A stretch of DNA of 64,000 nucleotides from Yoonia litorea. GTDB lineage: Bacteria > Pseudomonadota > Alphaproteobacteria > Rhodobacterales > Rhodobacteraceae. This document shows, piece by piece, positions 1-9,181 of the stretch (position 1 is the stretch's first letter; the number at the start of each line of letters is the position of its first letter). The stretch covers positions 124,001 through 188,000 of the forward strand of contig NZ_FOZM01000001.1 of NCBI RefSeq assembly GCF_900114675.1, in the 5' to 3' direction. The notes under the pieces are model-generated. The model made no database searches. It was not told the origin of the DNA and saw only the letters and a program-made list of their open reading frames with translations. Position numbers and translations under genes: made by a program.

Positions 1-1
1 G

Positions 2-571
2 CCGTGGTTCGGCCCTGATCTGACTTTGGAAAACCTGCCGCAACCGCAGATCGTGACGGTCGTTGCCGGGGGCGCGGGATATGATGCCGATGGGCTGAGG
101 GCGCGACTGTCTGCAGAGGTACCGGGGGCAGTTTTCGATGATCATGGCGCGTGGCGGGAACCGTTGCTGAAGGCAGCAGACCGCATTCGTTTAATCATCT
201 GGGGGGTGGTCATCCTGATTGTCACGACGTTAGCGGCCATGGTCACGCTTGCTGCACATGCGTCACTTGTCGCAAATGAGCAGGTTATTCGGGTTCTGCG
301 CCTCGTCGGAGCCCGCGACGCCTACATCGCGAGAGCTTTTGTCCGCCGCTATACGCTGCGCGCCTTGGCCGGTGCTACCGTTGGCGCAGTGCTTGGATTG
401 CTGATCCTTCTGGCGATGCCACAGGATCAGGGGCGGGACAGCATATTGCTTGGTGTCGGGTTTGCAGGGTTTGAGTGGTTGTGGCTCTTGGTCATTCCGC
501 TTTTGTCAGGCATCGTGGCATTTGCTGCGACCCGAACTGCCGCATTTGGCAAATTGAAGGAAATGACATGA
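2..571 (+). CDS. ftsX: Cell division protein FtsX, C-terminal part (5' end outside window)
   Basis: This is the permease-like inner-membrane partner of the FtsE ATPase, which couples the divisome to peptidoglycan hydrolase activation. The reading frame is open from base 2 and enters in a stretch (PWFGPD..ENLP) typical of the extracellular domain just before the second membrane helix, so the start lies upstream of the window. Three hydrophobic segments follow (about 190-260, 340-420 and 465-530 in bases), matching the last three helices of the four-helix FtsX fold, and the protein ends in a short basic tail. The stop TGA (569-571) overlaps the ATG of plsC (568-570), which suggests translational coupling; ftsX followed by plsC is a common order in Rhodobacteraceae. 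Confidence 0.88.
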   Translation, partial: PWFGPDLTLENLPQPQIVTVVAGGAGYDADGLRARLSAEVPGAVFDDHGAWREPLLKAADRIRLIIWGVVILIVTTLAAMVTLAAHASLVANEQVIRVLRLVGARDAYIARAFVRRYTLRALAGATVGAVLGLLILLAMPQDQGRDSILLGVGFAGFEWLWLLVIPLLSGIVAFAATRTAAFGKLKEMT

Positions 572-1296
572 AAGATGCGATCCAGTGGATCAGGTCACTG
601 CTCTTCAACGCGTATATGTATCTTTGCGTGCTGGTGTTCGGGATCGTCTATCTTATCCCTGCGATTATTTCTTCTGACGGGGCGGTCGCCGCGTGTCACG
701 CCTATTGCCGTCATATCCGCTGGGCTGCCAGCTGGATGATCGGCTTGAAAACCGAGATCAGGGGCGAGCCGCCGACGTATGAGTGCATGGTGACACCGAA
801 GCATCAGTGTTTCTTTGACGTGCTGATGATTTATGGCGCGGTCCCGCGCGGAAAATTCATTATGAAGGCCATATTGAAGTATGCGCCTATTGTGGGTCAG
901 TTTGGTTTGCGGATCGGATGTATTCCGGTTGACCGTGGCAAGCGTGGTCAGGCCATCAAGAAAATGGTCTCTGACGTGAAAGCCGGTCACGCTCACCCTG
1001 GCCAGTTGATCATTTATCCGCAGGGAACCCGCATCGCTCCGGGTGTCAAAGCGCCCTATAAGATCGGGACTGGAGCGCTCTACCGTGAACTGGGGCAGCC
1101 GGTCGTGCCTGTTGCCACCAATGTTGGCGTTTTCTGGCCCAAGCGCGGCATCATGCGAAAGCCGGGCACCGCGGTATTTGAATTCTTGCCAAAGATCGAA
1201 CCGGGACTCGAGGTTGCAGATTTTATGGCGCGGCTCGAAGAGCAAATCGAAACCGCCTCTGATCGCCTGAACAAGGAGGCAGGGTTTGATGGGTGA
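568..1296 (+). CDS. plsC: 1-acyl-sn-glycerol-3-phosphate acyltransferase (PlsC family)
   Basis: A membrane-associated enzyme that transfers an acyl chain to lysophosphatidic acid to make phosphatidic acid, the precursor of membrane phospholipids. The 242-residue product has an N-terminal hydrophobic anchor (about residues 10-35), the catalytic HX4D motif as HQCFFD (His79, Asp84) and the glycerol-phosphate-binding motif in the form PQGTR, where most family members have EGTR. The start is the ATG overlapping the ftsX stop; an in-frame upstream start inside ftsX is less likely. The gene ends by overlapping the start of the next gene, so ftsX-plsC-PPOX probably form one transcript. Confidence 0.9.
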   Translation: MKDAIQWIRSLLFNAYMYLCVLVFGIVYLIPAIISSDGAVAACHAYCRHIRWAASWMIGLKTEIRGEPPTYECMVTPKHQCFFDVLMIYGAVPRGKFIMKAILKYAPIVGQFGLRIGCIPVDRGKRGQAIKKMVSDVKAGHAHPGQLIIYPQGTRIAPGVKAPYKIGTGALYRELGQPVVPVATNVGVFWPKRGIMRKPGTAVFEFLPKIEPGLEVADFMARLEEQIETASDRLNKEAGFDG

Positions 1297-1897
1297 TCAC
1301 ATTATCCGCGATGTTGTCACGCTCGAGGCGCTCTACGGCCAACCTGGGAAAGCCTCACTCATCAAGGTTGTGTCACAGCTGACACCGCTCTATCGCAAAT
1401 GGATCATGGCTTCGCGGTTCTGTGTGGTTTCTACTGTCGGGCCCGAAGGGACAGATGGCAGCCCCCGCGGTGATGATGGTCCTGTTGTGCAGGAGTTGAA
1501 CGTCAAAACGCTTCTGCTGCCTGATTGGCGTGGAAACAACAGGATAGATACGCTCCGCAACATCGTCGAAGACGGCAGGATCAGTCTGATGTTTGCGATC
1601 CCCGGGTCCAACAACGTGGTGCGTGTCAACGGTCACGCCGTATTGTCGACCGATCCCGAATTGATCGGACGTTTCAATGATCGTGGTCGTGTCCCGCGCA
1701 GTGTTGCCGTGATCACGATAAAAGAGATCTACACCCAATGCGCGCGCGCTATGATGCGCGCAAACCTCTGGGGCGGAGACACTGCACCTGAAGACCTGCC
1801 AACGGTCGGTGAGATACTGACCGAACAGGAAGATGGTTTTGACGGTAAGACATATGACGCTGAATGGGCCGGTCGCGCCGAAAAGACGATGTGGTGA
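1289..1897 (+). CDS. Pyridoxamine 5'-phosphate oxidase-family flavoprotein
   Basis: A 202-residue protein of the PNPOx-like split-barrel FMN-binding superfamily, in the subgroup often annotated as MSMEG_1061-type flavoproteins. Characteristic pieces are MASRFCVVSTVGPEG.TDGSPRGD near residues 35-60 and LLPDWRGNNRIDTLRNI about residues 70-90. The true substrate is unknown; members are FMN- or F420-linked oxidoreductases and are not necessarily pyridoxal-phosphate makers. I chose ATG 1289 over the TTG three bases earlier because AAGGAGG (1273-1279) sits 9 bases upstream. The start overlaps the plsC stop. It converges with the M50 peptidase gene, whose stop directly abuts. Confidence 0.8.
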   Translation: MGDHIIRDVVTLEALYGQPGKASLIKVVSQLTPLYRKWIMASRFCVVSTVGPEGTDGSPRGDDGPVVQELNVKTLLLPDWRGNNRIDTLRNIVEDGRISLMFAIPGSNNVVRVNGHAVLSTDPELIGRFNDRGRVPRSVAVITIKEIYTQCARAMMRANLWGGDTAPEDLPTVGEILTEQEDGFDGKTYDAEWAGRAEKTMW

Positions 1898-2569
1898 CTA
1901 ACGGATCTGCACATTACTGCGGCTGCCGATCAGGCGCTTGATGGCCCAAAAGATCACGCCAAGGCTCGCCACAATCCAAACCGTTCCCCATAGCTGCGCT
2001 GTGCCGCCGAACTCTGTCGCGAGCATTCTTGCGTCGGAGTTCAGGCTGGACCGCAAAATCGTGTCGCTGAAGATGTCAAAGGGCACATAGATCATGCTCG
2101 TTAAGCCGATGACGCGCAGGATCAGGTCGTTTGCGGCGTGCGCAAGAAACCGTGCAGAAAGCAGCATCATCACCCCGACACCGATTGTAAACACCAGCGC
2201 AAAGGCATCACGCACGTAAAGTCCACCGATAACGAGCATGAGAACGCCAAGCGCGGCCATTATCGCTTTGTCCGCCGCACTCTTGCTTGCTGCGAGCAAG
2301 AGCCCAATGCCGATCACGAGCGAGCCCAGATAGCCTGCGTTCAAAATCAGGAACCGATTTCCGCCACGACTGAGAACAAAGCCGCCCTGATCCGCCGAGA
2401 CGCTGAGACTGACGACTTCACCGCCAGTTAAAATGGTCGCGACTGCATGCGCAGCCTCGTGAAAGAAGACAATGAGTATCTTGAGTGGAGCCAGGACTGG
2501 CGTTTGCCAGAACAGGAAGACAAGGCCCGTCAGAACCAAAAGCTGCCAATGCCGCGCAATGAGACGCAA
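1898..2569 (-). CDS. M50-type membrane metallopeptidase
   Basis: A 223-residue integral membrane protein with about six hydrophobic helices and the zinc motif HEAAH (His37, Glu38, His41) buried in the first-to-second helix region, the pattern of M50B-like (site-2-protease-related) peptidases. The function is probably intramembrane or membrane-proximal proteolysis; the substrate is unknown. The start appears to be TTG at 2569, two bases after the accA stop codon, so it is likely translated from the accA transcript; no ATG or GTG lies nearby in frame, which makes the exact start uncertain. The second zinc-ligand region (NPDG-type in classical M50) is not obvious by eye. Confidence 0.72.
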   Translation of the reverse strand: MRLIARHWQLLVLTGLVFLFWQTPVLAPLKILIVFFHEAAHAVATILTGGEVVSLSVSADQGGFVLSRGGNRFLILNAGYLGSLVIGIGLLLAASKSAADKAIMAALGVLMLVIGGLYVRDAFALVFTIGVGVMMLLSARFLAHAANDLILRVIGLTSMIYVPFDIFSDTILRSSLNSDARMLATEFGGTAQLWGTVWIVASLGVIFWAIKRLIGSRSNVQIR

Positions 2570-2571
2570 AA

Positions 2572-3534
2572 TTATGCGGCCAGACCTTTGGATCCCAAAG
2601 AGAGATACTTTGACCGACGGTCCGAACGGAGTTTTTCGGGGGACAGATCGCGCAATTCGTTCAGCATCTGGGACAGTGCATCTCCAACAGACTTGATCGC
2701 AGCGCTTCTGTCGCGATGAGCGCCACCTTCGGGCTCTTCAATGATCCGGTCGCACACACCGAGTTCATGCAGGTCTTTTGACGTCAGGCGCAGCGCCTCA
2801 GCGGACTCACGCATTTTTTCAGCGTCCTTCCAAAGGATAGAGGCACATCCCTCAGGACTGATCACCGAATAGATCGAGTGCTCAAGCATGGCGACGCGGT
2901 TGGCACTTGCAAATGCGACTGCACCGCCTGACCCACCTTCACCGATGACAACGCTGATCAGAGGGACGCCTAGTTCCAAGCATTTCTCGGTCGAACGCGC
3001 GATTGCCTCAGATTGGCCGCGTTCCTCTGCGCCCTTTCCAGGGTATGCGCCTGGTGTATCGACCAGTGTAATCACCGGGATGCCAAAGCGATTGGCCAGT
3101 TCCATCAGCCGGATCGCCTTGCGGTATCCTTCTGGTCGGGCCATTCCGAAGTTCCGTTCAATCCGCGATTTCGTGTCATCACCCTTTTCGTGCCCGATAA
3201 CCATCACAGGCTGCCCGTCCAGACGCGCCAAGCCGCCCATCACGGCCAGATCGTCGGCAAAATTCCGATCACCGGCGAGCGGAGTAAACTCGGTGAAGAG
3301 CGCGTCGATATAGTCTTTGCAATGTGGGCGCTGTGGGTGGCGCGCAACCTGACATTTCCGCCAAGGCGTCAGATCGGCATACAACGACTTCAGAAGATCG
3401 GCGGCCTTCTTATCAAGCGCACTTGCCTCTTTCTCAACATCCATTTCCGGATTCTCGCGTGCCATCGCGCGGAGTTCTTCAGCTTTGCCTTCAATTTCGG
3501 CAAGTGGCTTTTCAAAGTCGAGGTATTGCGTCAT
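2572..3534 (-). CDS. accA: Acetyl-CoA carboxylase carboxyltransferase subunit alpha
   Basis: The alpha subunit of the cytosolic carboxyltransferase half of acetyl-CoA carboxylase, which with AccD moves CO2 from biotin-BCCP to acetyl-CoA to give malonyl-CoA for fatty acid synthesis. At 320 residues it has the normal family length. Recognisable blocks include [17 protein letters not shown] at the N terminus, [17 protein letters not shown] (about 55-72), [20 protein letters not shown] around 155-175 and the oxyanion segment [17 protein letters not shown] around 200-217. The gene stands with the M50 peptidase gene downstream, almost touching. Upstream there is a 135-bp gap before the mcl1 terminator. 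Confidence 0.97.
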   Translation of the reverse strand: MTQYLDFEKPLAEIEGKAEELRAMARENPEMDVEKEASALDKKAADLLKSLYADLTPWRKCQVARHPQRPHCKDYIDALFTEFTPLAGDRNFADDLAVMGGLARLDGQPVMVIGHEKGDDTKSRIERNFGMARPEGYRKAIRLMELANRFGIPVITLVDTPGAYPGKGAEERGQSEAIARSTEKCLELGVPLISVVIGEGGSGGAVAFASANRVAMLEHSIYSVISPEGCASILWKDAEKMRESAEALRLTSKDLHELGVCDRIIEEPEGGAHRDRSAAIKSVGDALSQMLNELRDLSPEKLRSDRRSKYLSLGSKGLAA

Positions 3535-3621
3535 TCGCGGCCAACTCTTGTATATTCTGTCTAGGATATATGGCGCATGGCTGGACGGGTTGCAACGCCA
3601 GCAGGGTCTGGGAACGATAAA

Positions 3622-3646
3622 GGGCGCCCCCTAATCAGGGGCGCCC
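3622..3646 (-). terminator. Rho-independent terminator of mcl1
   Basis: GGGCGCCCC (3622-3630) pairs with GGGGCGCCC (3638-3646) around a 7-base loop. Read on the minus strand the stem is followed by TTTATCG, so it fits termination after the leftward mcl1 gene, which ends 24 bases away. Confidence 0.85.
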
Positions 3647-3669
3647 CAACTTCAAGCCACTATTGAAAT

Positions 3670-4629
3670 TCAGCTGGCTGCAATCATCTCGGACTGGCGC
3701 ACGATGACCTCCGCCTGCTTGATCGAAGCGATGTCGACCAGACGACCCTTATAGACGGTCGCGCCTTCGCCTCGAGCTTTGGCATCTTCCATTGCAGCAA
3801 GGATTTCCCGTGCCTCGGCAACAGCTTCCTCAGAAGGCGTAAAGACTTCATTGGCCAAAGCGATTTGTTTAGGGTGGATCGCCCATTTCCCAACCATACC
3901 AAGCGTTGCGGAACGGCGGGCCTGTGCGCGATATCCTTCGTCATCGCTGAAGTCGCCAAATGGGCCATCGACAGGCAACACGCCATGCGTCCGACACGCT
4001 GCAACAATCGCAGTTTGTGCCCAATGCCAAGGATCGGAGTAGTGACGGGTGTCCCTGTGCAGCATGTAGTAATTTTCCTGCGTGCCTCCGATGCCAGTTG
4101 TCTGCATTCCCATTGAAGCAGCAAAATCGGCTGCCCCAAGGCTCATCGCTGCCATCCGTGGGCTGCTGGCGGCAATCTCCTCGACATGGGCAATACCTGC
4201 CGCAGATTCGATAATGACCTCAAAGGTGATTGGCTTCGTGCGGCCCTTCGCGCGCTCAATCGCGGTGACAAGCGCGTCAACTGCGTAAACGTCAGCAGCG
4301 CAGCCCACTTTGGGGATCATAATCTGGTCAATTCGGTCGCCTGCCTGTTCCATTACGTCAACGACGTCTTTGTACCAGTACGGTGTATCAAGGCCATTGA
4401 TGCGGACCGACAGGTACTTGCTGTTCCAGTCCACGTCGTTGATGGCTTGGATGACATTCGCACGCGCGACATCCTTATCAGACGGCGAGACACTGTCCTC
4501 AAGGTCAAGATTGATCACGTCAGCAGCGCTTGCCGCCATCTTTTCAAAGAGCTTGGTGTTTGATCCCGGTCCAAACAACTGACAGCGGTTTGGACGGGCG
4601 GGCGGTGTCGGTTGCAGGCGGAAAGACAT
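3670..4629 (-). CDS. mcl1: L-malyl-CoA/beta-methylmalyl-CoA lyase
   Basis: A CitE-family Mg-dependent lyase, 319 residues, matching the length of Rhodobacter Mcl1. The N terminus (RLQPTPPARPNRCQLFGPGSN) and the block VINLDLEDSVSPSDKD around residues 37-53 are typical; the metal-binding Glu is in VIIESAAGIAHVEEI and the Asp in GAADFAASMG. In the ethylmalonyl-CoA pathway of acetate assimilation this enzyme cleaves beta-methylmalyl-CoA to glyoxylate and propionyl-CoA and makes or cleaves malyl-CoA. It sits alone between two hairpins. Its presence points to the ethylmalonyl-CoA pathway and therefore to a need for bicarbonate-using carboxylases. Confidence 0.9.
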   Translation of the reverse strand: MSFRLQPTPPARPNRCQLFGPGSNTKLFEKMAASAADVINLDLEDSVSPSDKDVARANVIQAINDVDWNSKYLSVRINGLDTPYWYKDVVDVMEQAGDRIDQIMIPKVGCAADVYAVDALVTAIERAKGRTKPITFEVIIESAAGIAHVEEIAASSPRMAAMSLGAADFAASMGMQTTGIGGTQENYYMLHRDTRHYSDPWHWAQTAIVAACRTHGVLPVDGPFGDFSDDEGYRAQARRSATLGMVGKWAIHPKQIALANEVFTPSEEAVAEAREILAAMEDAKARGEGATVYKGRLVDIASIKQAEVIVRQSEMIAAS

Positions 4630-4711
4630 ACTACATCCTTTGCGTATGATTATTTCGTCAAGGGTCGCCAGTCTGATAGATTATTGCTTGATGCATCGCA
4701 AGCATCTTTTC

Positions 4712-4741
4712 GCAGACGCAGCATCGGCATGCTGCGTCTGC
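4712..4741 (-). terminator. Strong hairpin downstream of the aminotransferase
   Basis: GCAGACGCAGCA (4712-4723) and TGCTGCGTCTGC (4730-4741) form a perfect 12-bp stem with a 6-base loop, 21 bases past the aminotransferase stop. No T-run follows on either strand, so it is a hairpin-type terminator or an RNA 3'-end stabiliser and not a classical rho-independent site. Confidence 0.6.
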
Positions 4742-4762
4742 ACCAATAAGGCATCGCGCCGA

Positions 4763-5947
4763 CTAGATGCCTGCGTCGATAATAGCTTTGGCAAGGACCG
4801 GGACGGTCTTGGCGTTCAATCCGGCAATGTTCATACGGCTGTCGCCGACCATGTAGATACCATGGTCTGCGCGCAGCTTTTCTACCATCTCTGGCGATGT
4901 CCCGAGGCGGCTGAACATGCCTCTGTGATCGGCAAGGAAATCAAAGCGGTCGCTGTTGGACAGTCTGCGCAATTCATCGGCAAGCTGCTGTCGGAGTGCC
5001 AGCATACTGTTGCGTGTTTCCTCCAGTTCCGCTTCCCAATCGGCCCGCAATTCCGGGTCCTGAAGGATCGTCGTGACAACCCTTGCACCGTGATCGGGCG
5101 GGAAGGAATAATTCTGACGGTTCAGAAATGCCAGGTTCTGTTGCGCGAGCGCCTGTTGATCGGCGTCCTTGGCAATTGCCATCAGGATGCCGGTTCTTTC
5201 GCGGTAAATCCCGAAGTTTTTGGAACAACTCGCCGCGACCAAGCAGTTATCAAAGCTGCTTGCGATCTGACGGGTCGCCACCGCATCCTCAGCCAAGCCG
5301 TCACCAAATCCTTGGTAGGCGATATCGACCATTGGCACCGCGCGCTTCTTTTGCATCAGTGAAATGACCTGAGACATTTGATCATAGGTGAGGTTCGCAC
5401 CCGTTGGGTTGTGGCAACAGCCATGCAGCAGGACCACATCGCCTTCAGCCACCTGTTCGAGATCTTCAAGCAAGCCCTTGAAGTCCACACCACGCGTCGC
5501 GCTATCGAAATAGCGATACTCTGCCGTCTTCATACCGAGGTATTTGATGATGGACGGATGGTTGGGCCATGTCGGGTTCGAAAGCCAAACCGTTGCCTGC
5601 GGCGCGGCAATGCGGATCAACTCCAATGCCTGACGAATAGCGCCTGTACCCCCAGGTGTGGCGACGGCCGCGACGCGTTCCTGTGCAACACTGTCGCCAA
5701 GAACGAGGTCCTTCATCACCGCGCTGAAATCAGGATCACCAGCAAGGCCGACATAGGCTTTGCTCTTTTGGTCATTGAGAATCCGACGCTCCGCTTCCTT
5801 GACGGCCCGCATGACAGGCGTGTTGCCTGTGGCATCCTTGTAGACACCAACACCAAGATCCACCTTGTCCGATCTTGGATCGGCCTTGAAAGTGGCCATC
5901 AGTGCCAGAATTTTATCGGCAGGCTGTGCAGAGAGATTTTCAAGCAT
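4763..5947 (-). CDS. Aromatic/aspartate aminotransferase (class I, TyrB/AspC type)
   Basis: A PLP-dependent aminotransferase of the AspC/TyrB group, 394 residues, exchanging amino groups between aspartate or aromatic amino acids and 2-oxo acids in the cytosol. Diagnostic are KVDLGVGVYKDATGNTPV near the N terminus, GCCHNPTG about residues 176-183 and the PLP lysine in SCSKNFGIYRERTG (about residues 238-251). The start at ATG 5947 (MLENLSAQP) is preferred over a longer in-frame reading because it matches the family N terminus and overlaps the sseA stop in an ATGA arrangement. Aspartate versus tyrosine preference cannot be decided from motifs alone. Confidence 0.92.
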   Translation of the reverse strand: MLENLSAQPADKILALMATFKADPRSDKVDLGVGVYKDATGNTPVMRAVKEAERRILNDQKSKAYVGLAGDPDFSAVMKDLVLGDSVAQERVAAVATPGGTGAIRQALELIRIAAPQATVWLSNPTWPNHPSIIKYLGMKTAEYRYFDSATRGVDFKGLLEDLEQVAEGDVVLLHGCCHNPTGANLTYDQMSQVISLMQKKRAVPMVDIAYQGFGDGLAEDAVATRQIASSFDNCLVAASCSKNFGIYRERTGILMAIAKDADQQALAQQNLAFLNRQNYSFPPDHGARVVTTILQDPELRADWEAELEETRNSMLALRQQLADELRRLSNSDRFDFLADHRGMFSRLGTSPEMVEKLRADHGIYMVGDSRMNIAGLNAKTVPVLAKAIIDAGI

Positions 5948-6816
5948 CAGTTCGCTCCGGTTGCGATTGGAAGGTCGGCGTACATGCCCCATTCGGACCA
6001 TGAGCCATCATAAAGCGCGTGATCGGTTTTGCCGATTCGTTCGAGTGCAAGTGAAAGGACTGCTGCGGAGACACCTGACCCACAAGTTGTGATCGCGGGT
6101 TTTTGTAGGTCGACACCTGCATCCTTGAAGATCGTTCGCAGCGTGTTGGGGGCTTTCATCGTGCCGTCTTCATTCAAAAGGTCTTTGAAGAATACATTTC
6201 TGGAGCCCGGGATATGCCCTGCACGTAGCCCTTCGCGCGGCTCTGGTGCCTCACCCCTGAAACGGGCAGGCGGTCGGGCGTCAATGATGCTGTGGTCGCC
6301 AAGCTTTGCCGCGCGCGCCACATCGGTCACATCGCGTGTGCGTTTGCCGTCAAATTTCACAGTCATATGCCGGTCGCGGATGACGGGTGCATCAGTTGTG
6401 ACCGGGTGTCCCTCGGATGTCCATTTCGGCAGTCCGCCGTCCAGAACAGCGATATTGCGTTGACCCATCAATCGAAAGAGCCACCATACCCGTGCCGCTG
6501 AAAACAGGCCGGCACCGTCATAGACAACGACTTGGTGTCCATCACCCACACCCATCGCGCGCATGCGTGACATGAATTTTTCGACTGGTGGCGCCATATG
6601 CGGCAGCTCTGAGCGATGGTCGCTGATCTCATCAATGTCAAAGAAGCGGGCGCCAGGGATGTGGCCGGCTGCATACTCTGCTTTGGCATCGCGGTTCATA
6701 TCGGGCAGATACCAAGAGGCATCAAAAATGCGCAGGTCAGGGTCTTTCAGGTGGGCTGACAACCAAGCCGTACTGACGAGGGTCTTGGGATCATCTTCTG
6801 TCTGGACTGGTGTCAT
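5947..6816 (-). CDS. sseA: 3-mercaptopyruvate sulfurtransferase (rhodanese family)
   Basis: A two-domain rhodanese, 289 residues, that transfers sulfur from 3-mercaptopyruvate to thiols or cyanide in the cytoplasm. The catalytic loop is CGSGVSA near residue 236, the CGSGV[ST]A form typical of mercaptopyruvate sulfurtransferases and not the CRKGVT form of thiosulfate sulfurtransferases. The inactive N-terminal domain (about 10-145) carries DASWYLPDMNRDAKAEY. I place the start at ATG 6816 because GGAGG lies five bases upstream; a TTG 12 bases earlier would include the ribosome-binding site. It is translationally coupled to the downstream aminotransferase, which could supply mercaptopyruvate from cysteine. 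Confidence 0.92.
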   Translation of the reverse strand: MTPVQTEDDPKTLVSTAWLSAHLKDPDLRIFDASWYLPDMNRDAKAEYAAGHIPGARFFDIDEISDHRSELPHMAPPVEKFMSRMRAMGVGDGHQVVVYDGAGLFSAARVWWLFRLMGQRNIAVLDGGLPKWTSEGHPVTTDAPVIRDRHMTVKFDGKRTRDVTDVARAAKLGDHSIIDARPPARFRGEAPEPREGLRAGHIPGSRNVFFKDLLNEDGTMKAPNTLRTIFKDAGVDLQKPAITTCGSGVSAAVLSLALERIGKTDHALYDGSWSEWGMYADLPIATGAN

Positions 6817-6950
6817 CTTCACCTCCAAGGATCACTGCTGCCAGCCCTAACGCGCACACGCCTGCAAAACAAGCGCCGTGGCGGAAGGTATCCTTGATTT
6901 ATGAGGTTTCACTTGGTGTGCAGCTTTGGCGCGCCGCAGCCTTGAAAGAG

Positions 6951-7421
6951 TTAATGCTCTTTGAGCAACCTTTGCTTCTGGCGACCCCAGTCACGCTTGG
7001 CCTGCGTTTCGCGTTTGTCGTGTGTCTTCTTACCTTTGGCAGTCGCGATCTTGAGCTTCACCAATCCACGGTCGTTGAAATACATCACCAGCGGGACAAG
7101 CGTCATACCTTCGCGCTTCGTTGCATTCCAGAGCCTTGCCACTTCGCGCTTGCTCGCCAGAAGTTTGCGTTTGCGCCGTTCTTCATGGGTGAACATTGCC
7201 CGGTCGTATGGTGCGATGTAAGCGTTCGTGAGCCAGAGTTCGCCGTCATCGACCGAGGCGTAGCTGTCGGCGATATTCGACTGACCTTCACGCAGGGATT
7301 TGACCTCGGATCCATGCAGGACAATGCCGACTTCCAGATCGTCCTCAATCGCATAATCAAAACGCGCGCGCCGGTTCTCGGCGACCACTTTGTAGTTTTT
7401 GTTTTCCGGTTTCTTGGCCAT
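6951..7421 (-). CDS. smpB: SsrA-binding protein SmpB
   Basis: A 156-residue tmRNA-binding protein that delivers tmRNA to stalled ribosomes for trans-translation. The protein has the family blocks [36 protein letters not shown] (residues about 10-45, given here only as a location guide) and the C-terminal basic tail [17 protein letters not shown] that inserts into the empty mRNA channel. The ATG at 7421 gives [11 protein letters not shown], the standard start. It is transcribed away from the ion-channel gene on the opposite strand. Confidence 0.96.
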   Translation of the reverse strand: MAKKPENKNYKVVAENRRARFDYAIEDDLEVGIVLHGSEVKSLREGQSNIADSYASVDDGELWLTNAYIAPYDRAMFTHEERRKRKLLASKREVARLWNATKREGMTLVPLVMYFNDRGLVKLKIATAKGKKTHDKRETQAKRDWGRQKQRLLKEH

Positions 7422-7490
7422 AGTTGCGCAGAGATATGCCAAGGCTGCCGGTGGGACAAGGGGTTGTACGGCCGCGGGAGGGAGGAAACG

Positions 7491-7934
7491 ATGCTGGTGC
7501 AAATAGCAATCGGCAGTCTGCTACTAGTTTCGTCGGTCCTTATTGCGGGAATGAGTTTCTGGTTGTTTGAGTTACGCGTGACGCGGTTGCGTCCTTGGCT
7601 GACCCGTGCCCCGCACCGTCCTAAGCTGATTATGGTGCTTTGTCTCACTGCGCTTTGGGTCCTGGTTCAGATGACGATTGCGGTCTGGATGTGGGCGCTC
7701 ACGTTTCTCTTGCTGGGTGTTTTCCCAACGCTTGAGACATCGGTCTATTTTTCGCTCGTCTCATTCACGACGTTGGGGTTCGGTGACATATTGTTGCCAA
7801 TCGAGTGGCGCTTGCTTGGTGGCATGGCTGCACTCAATGGGCTTTTGAATATCGGGCTGGTGACAGCCGCCATGGTCGAGACTTTGCGCCAGCTCAGGCT
7901 CCAGCAGATTGCGGCGGAAGAGACCGCGACGTGA
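7491..7934 (+). CDS. Potassium channel-like two-helix membrane protein
   Basis: A 147-residue membrane protein ending in an ion-channel (Ion_trans_2-type) pore: hydrophobic helices at about residues 3-22 and 47-78, then FTTLGFGD (about residues 96-103), the selectivity-filter signature, and a last helix at about 112-132. K+ channels usually have T[VI]GYGD; the Leu/Phe version TLGFGD occurs in bacterial one-pore homologues and may still pass K+, which is an inference. The start ATG 7491 follows GGGAGGAAACG. The stop TGA (7932-7934) overlaps the GTG start of the next gene at 7931. Confidence 0.75.
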   Translation: MLVQIAIGSLLLVSSVLIAGMSFWLFELRVTRLRPWLTRAPHRPKLIMVLCLTALWVLVQMTIAVWMWALTFLLLGVFPTLETSVYFSLVSFTTLGFGDILLPIEWRLLGGMAALNGLLNIGLVTAAMVETLRQLRLQQIAAEETAT

Positions 7935-9121
7935 ACGTTCCCATCATCAGAAATGCGCAAGCGCGCCGGATCTTCTTGGATAAACACGGTCTGAGAGAGC
8001 GCCCATCGGGAACCGGCCGCACAAGCGATCTCAAGGCCGTGATTGATGATCTGGGGTTTGTGCAACTGGACAGCGTCAACACCTTCGCACGGGCGCATGA
8101 CTTAATTCTTTGGTCACGTCGGCAGCGCTATAGGCCAGAGGCGCTGCAGAACTTGCTCCATCGCGACCGCAAGCTTTTTGAACACTGGACACATGATGCG
8201 GCAACGATCCCCATCGAAAGCTTCGCATACTGGCGTCTTCGTTTTGCGCGTGACGCCGCGCGCATGGAGTCGCGCTGGAAGGACTGGCGTCGTGGTGATT
8301 TCACAGCCAAGATCGACGATGTGCTCCGTCAGATTGCCGATCATGGTGCCTGTACGTCCGGCGATGTGGGAACCGACGAAAGCCGCGGCTCAGGCGGCTG
8401 GTGGGATTGGCATCCGTCCAAGACAGCTTTGGAGTATCTTTGGCGCAGTGGGGAAATTTCGGTCGTGCGCAGGGCCGGTTTTACGAAGGTCTATGATCTG
8501 ACCGAGCGCGTTATACCGCCTGAGCATCTCAATCGTCGCCATGACATCCCTGACACCATCGACTGGTGCTGTGCAGGTGCGCTGGACCGTTTGGGTTTTG
8601 CGACCAGTGGTGAGCTCGCCGCATTTTGGGATCATGTCACGCCCGATGAAGCAAAACGCTGGTGTCACGAGGCGCTGGCGCAAGGGCGGATCATGGCCGT
8701 CGATATCGAGATGGTCGACGGAAAGCTGCGCCGTTCATTCGCATGGCCTGATCTCCTGGATCGTCCTGCACCGACCCCTGTATCACGCATCCGTATCCTT
8801 TCTCCCTTCGATCCGGCATTGAGAGACCGCAAACGCGCCGAAAGACTGTTCGGATTTCACTACCGGATCGAGATTTTCGTGCCGGCACCAAAACGCCGTT
8901 ACGGCTATTACGTGTTCCCGATGATGCAAGGCGAGAGGCTGATTGGACGGATCGACATGAAGCGTGATGCAGAGACCTTGGTGGTCCGCGCGTTTTGGCC
9001 AGAGGACGGTGTCAAGATCGGTGATGGTCGCATGACTGCGTTGCGAAAAGAACTGGCGCGCGCGGCAGAGTTCGGCGGCTGTCAGCGTCTTGATTTTGCG
9101 CCAGATTGGCTGAGGCTATAG
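7931..9121 (+). CDS. YcaQ-family winged-helix DNA glycosylase-like protein
   Basis: A 396-residue protein of the HTH_42 (YcaQ/AlkZ) family, DNA glycosylases that unhook interstrand crosslinks or bulky alkyl lesions. The catalytic QxD motif is seen as VQLDSVN near residue 40, within the signature FVQLDSVNTFARAHDLILWSR, and the C-terminal winged-helix part contains LSPFDPALRDRKRAERLFGF. The GTG start at 7931 overlaps the channel gene stop, and the N terminus (IIRNAQARRIFLDKHGL) matches the family's first helix. The role in DNA repair rests on the characterised E. coli and Streptomyces homologues. Confidence 0.82.
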   Translation: MNVPIIRNAQARRIFLDKHGLRERPSGTGRTSDLKAVIDDLGFVQLDSVNTFARAHDLILWSRRQRYRPEALQNLLHRDRKLFEHWTHDAATIPIESFAYWRLRFARDAARMESRWKDWRRGDFTAKIDDVLRQIADHGACTSGDVGTDESRGSGGWWDWHPSKTALEYLWRSGEISVVRRAGFTKVYDLTERVIPPEHLNRRHDIPDTIDWCCAGALDRLGFATSGELAAFWDHVTPDEAKRWCHEALAQGRIMAVDIEMVDGKLRRSFAWPDLLDRPAPTPVSRIRILSPFDPALRDRKRAERLFGFHYRIEIFVPAPKRRYGYYVFPMMQGERLIGRIDMKRDAETLVVRAFWPEDGVKIGDGRMTALRKELARAAEFGGCQRLDFAPDWLRL

Positions 9122-9181
9122 GGGCACCCAACCGGGCACTGTTCATGCCGCTCGGGAAAGAGATGGAGAGGAGAGCAGCGA

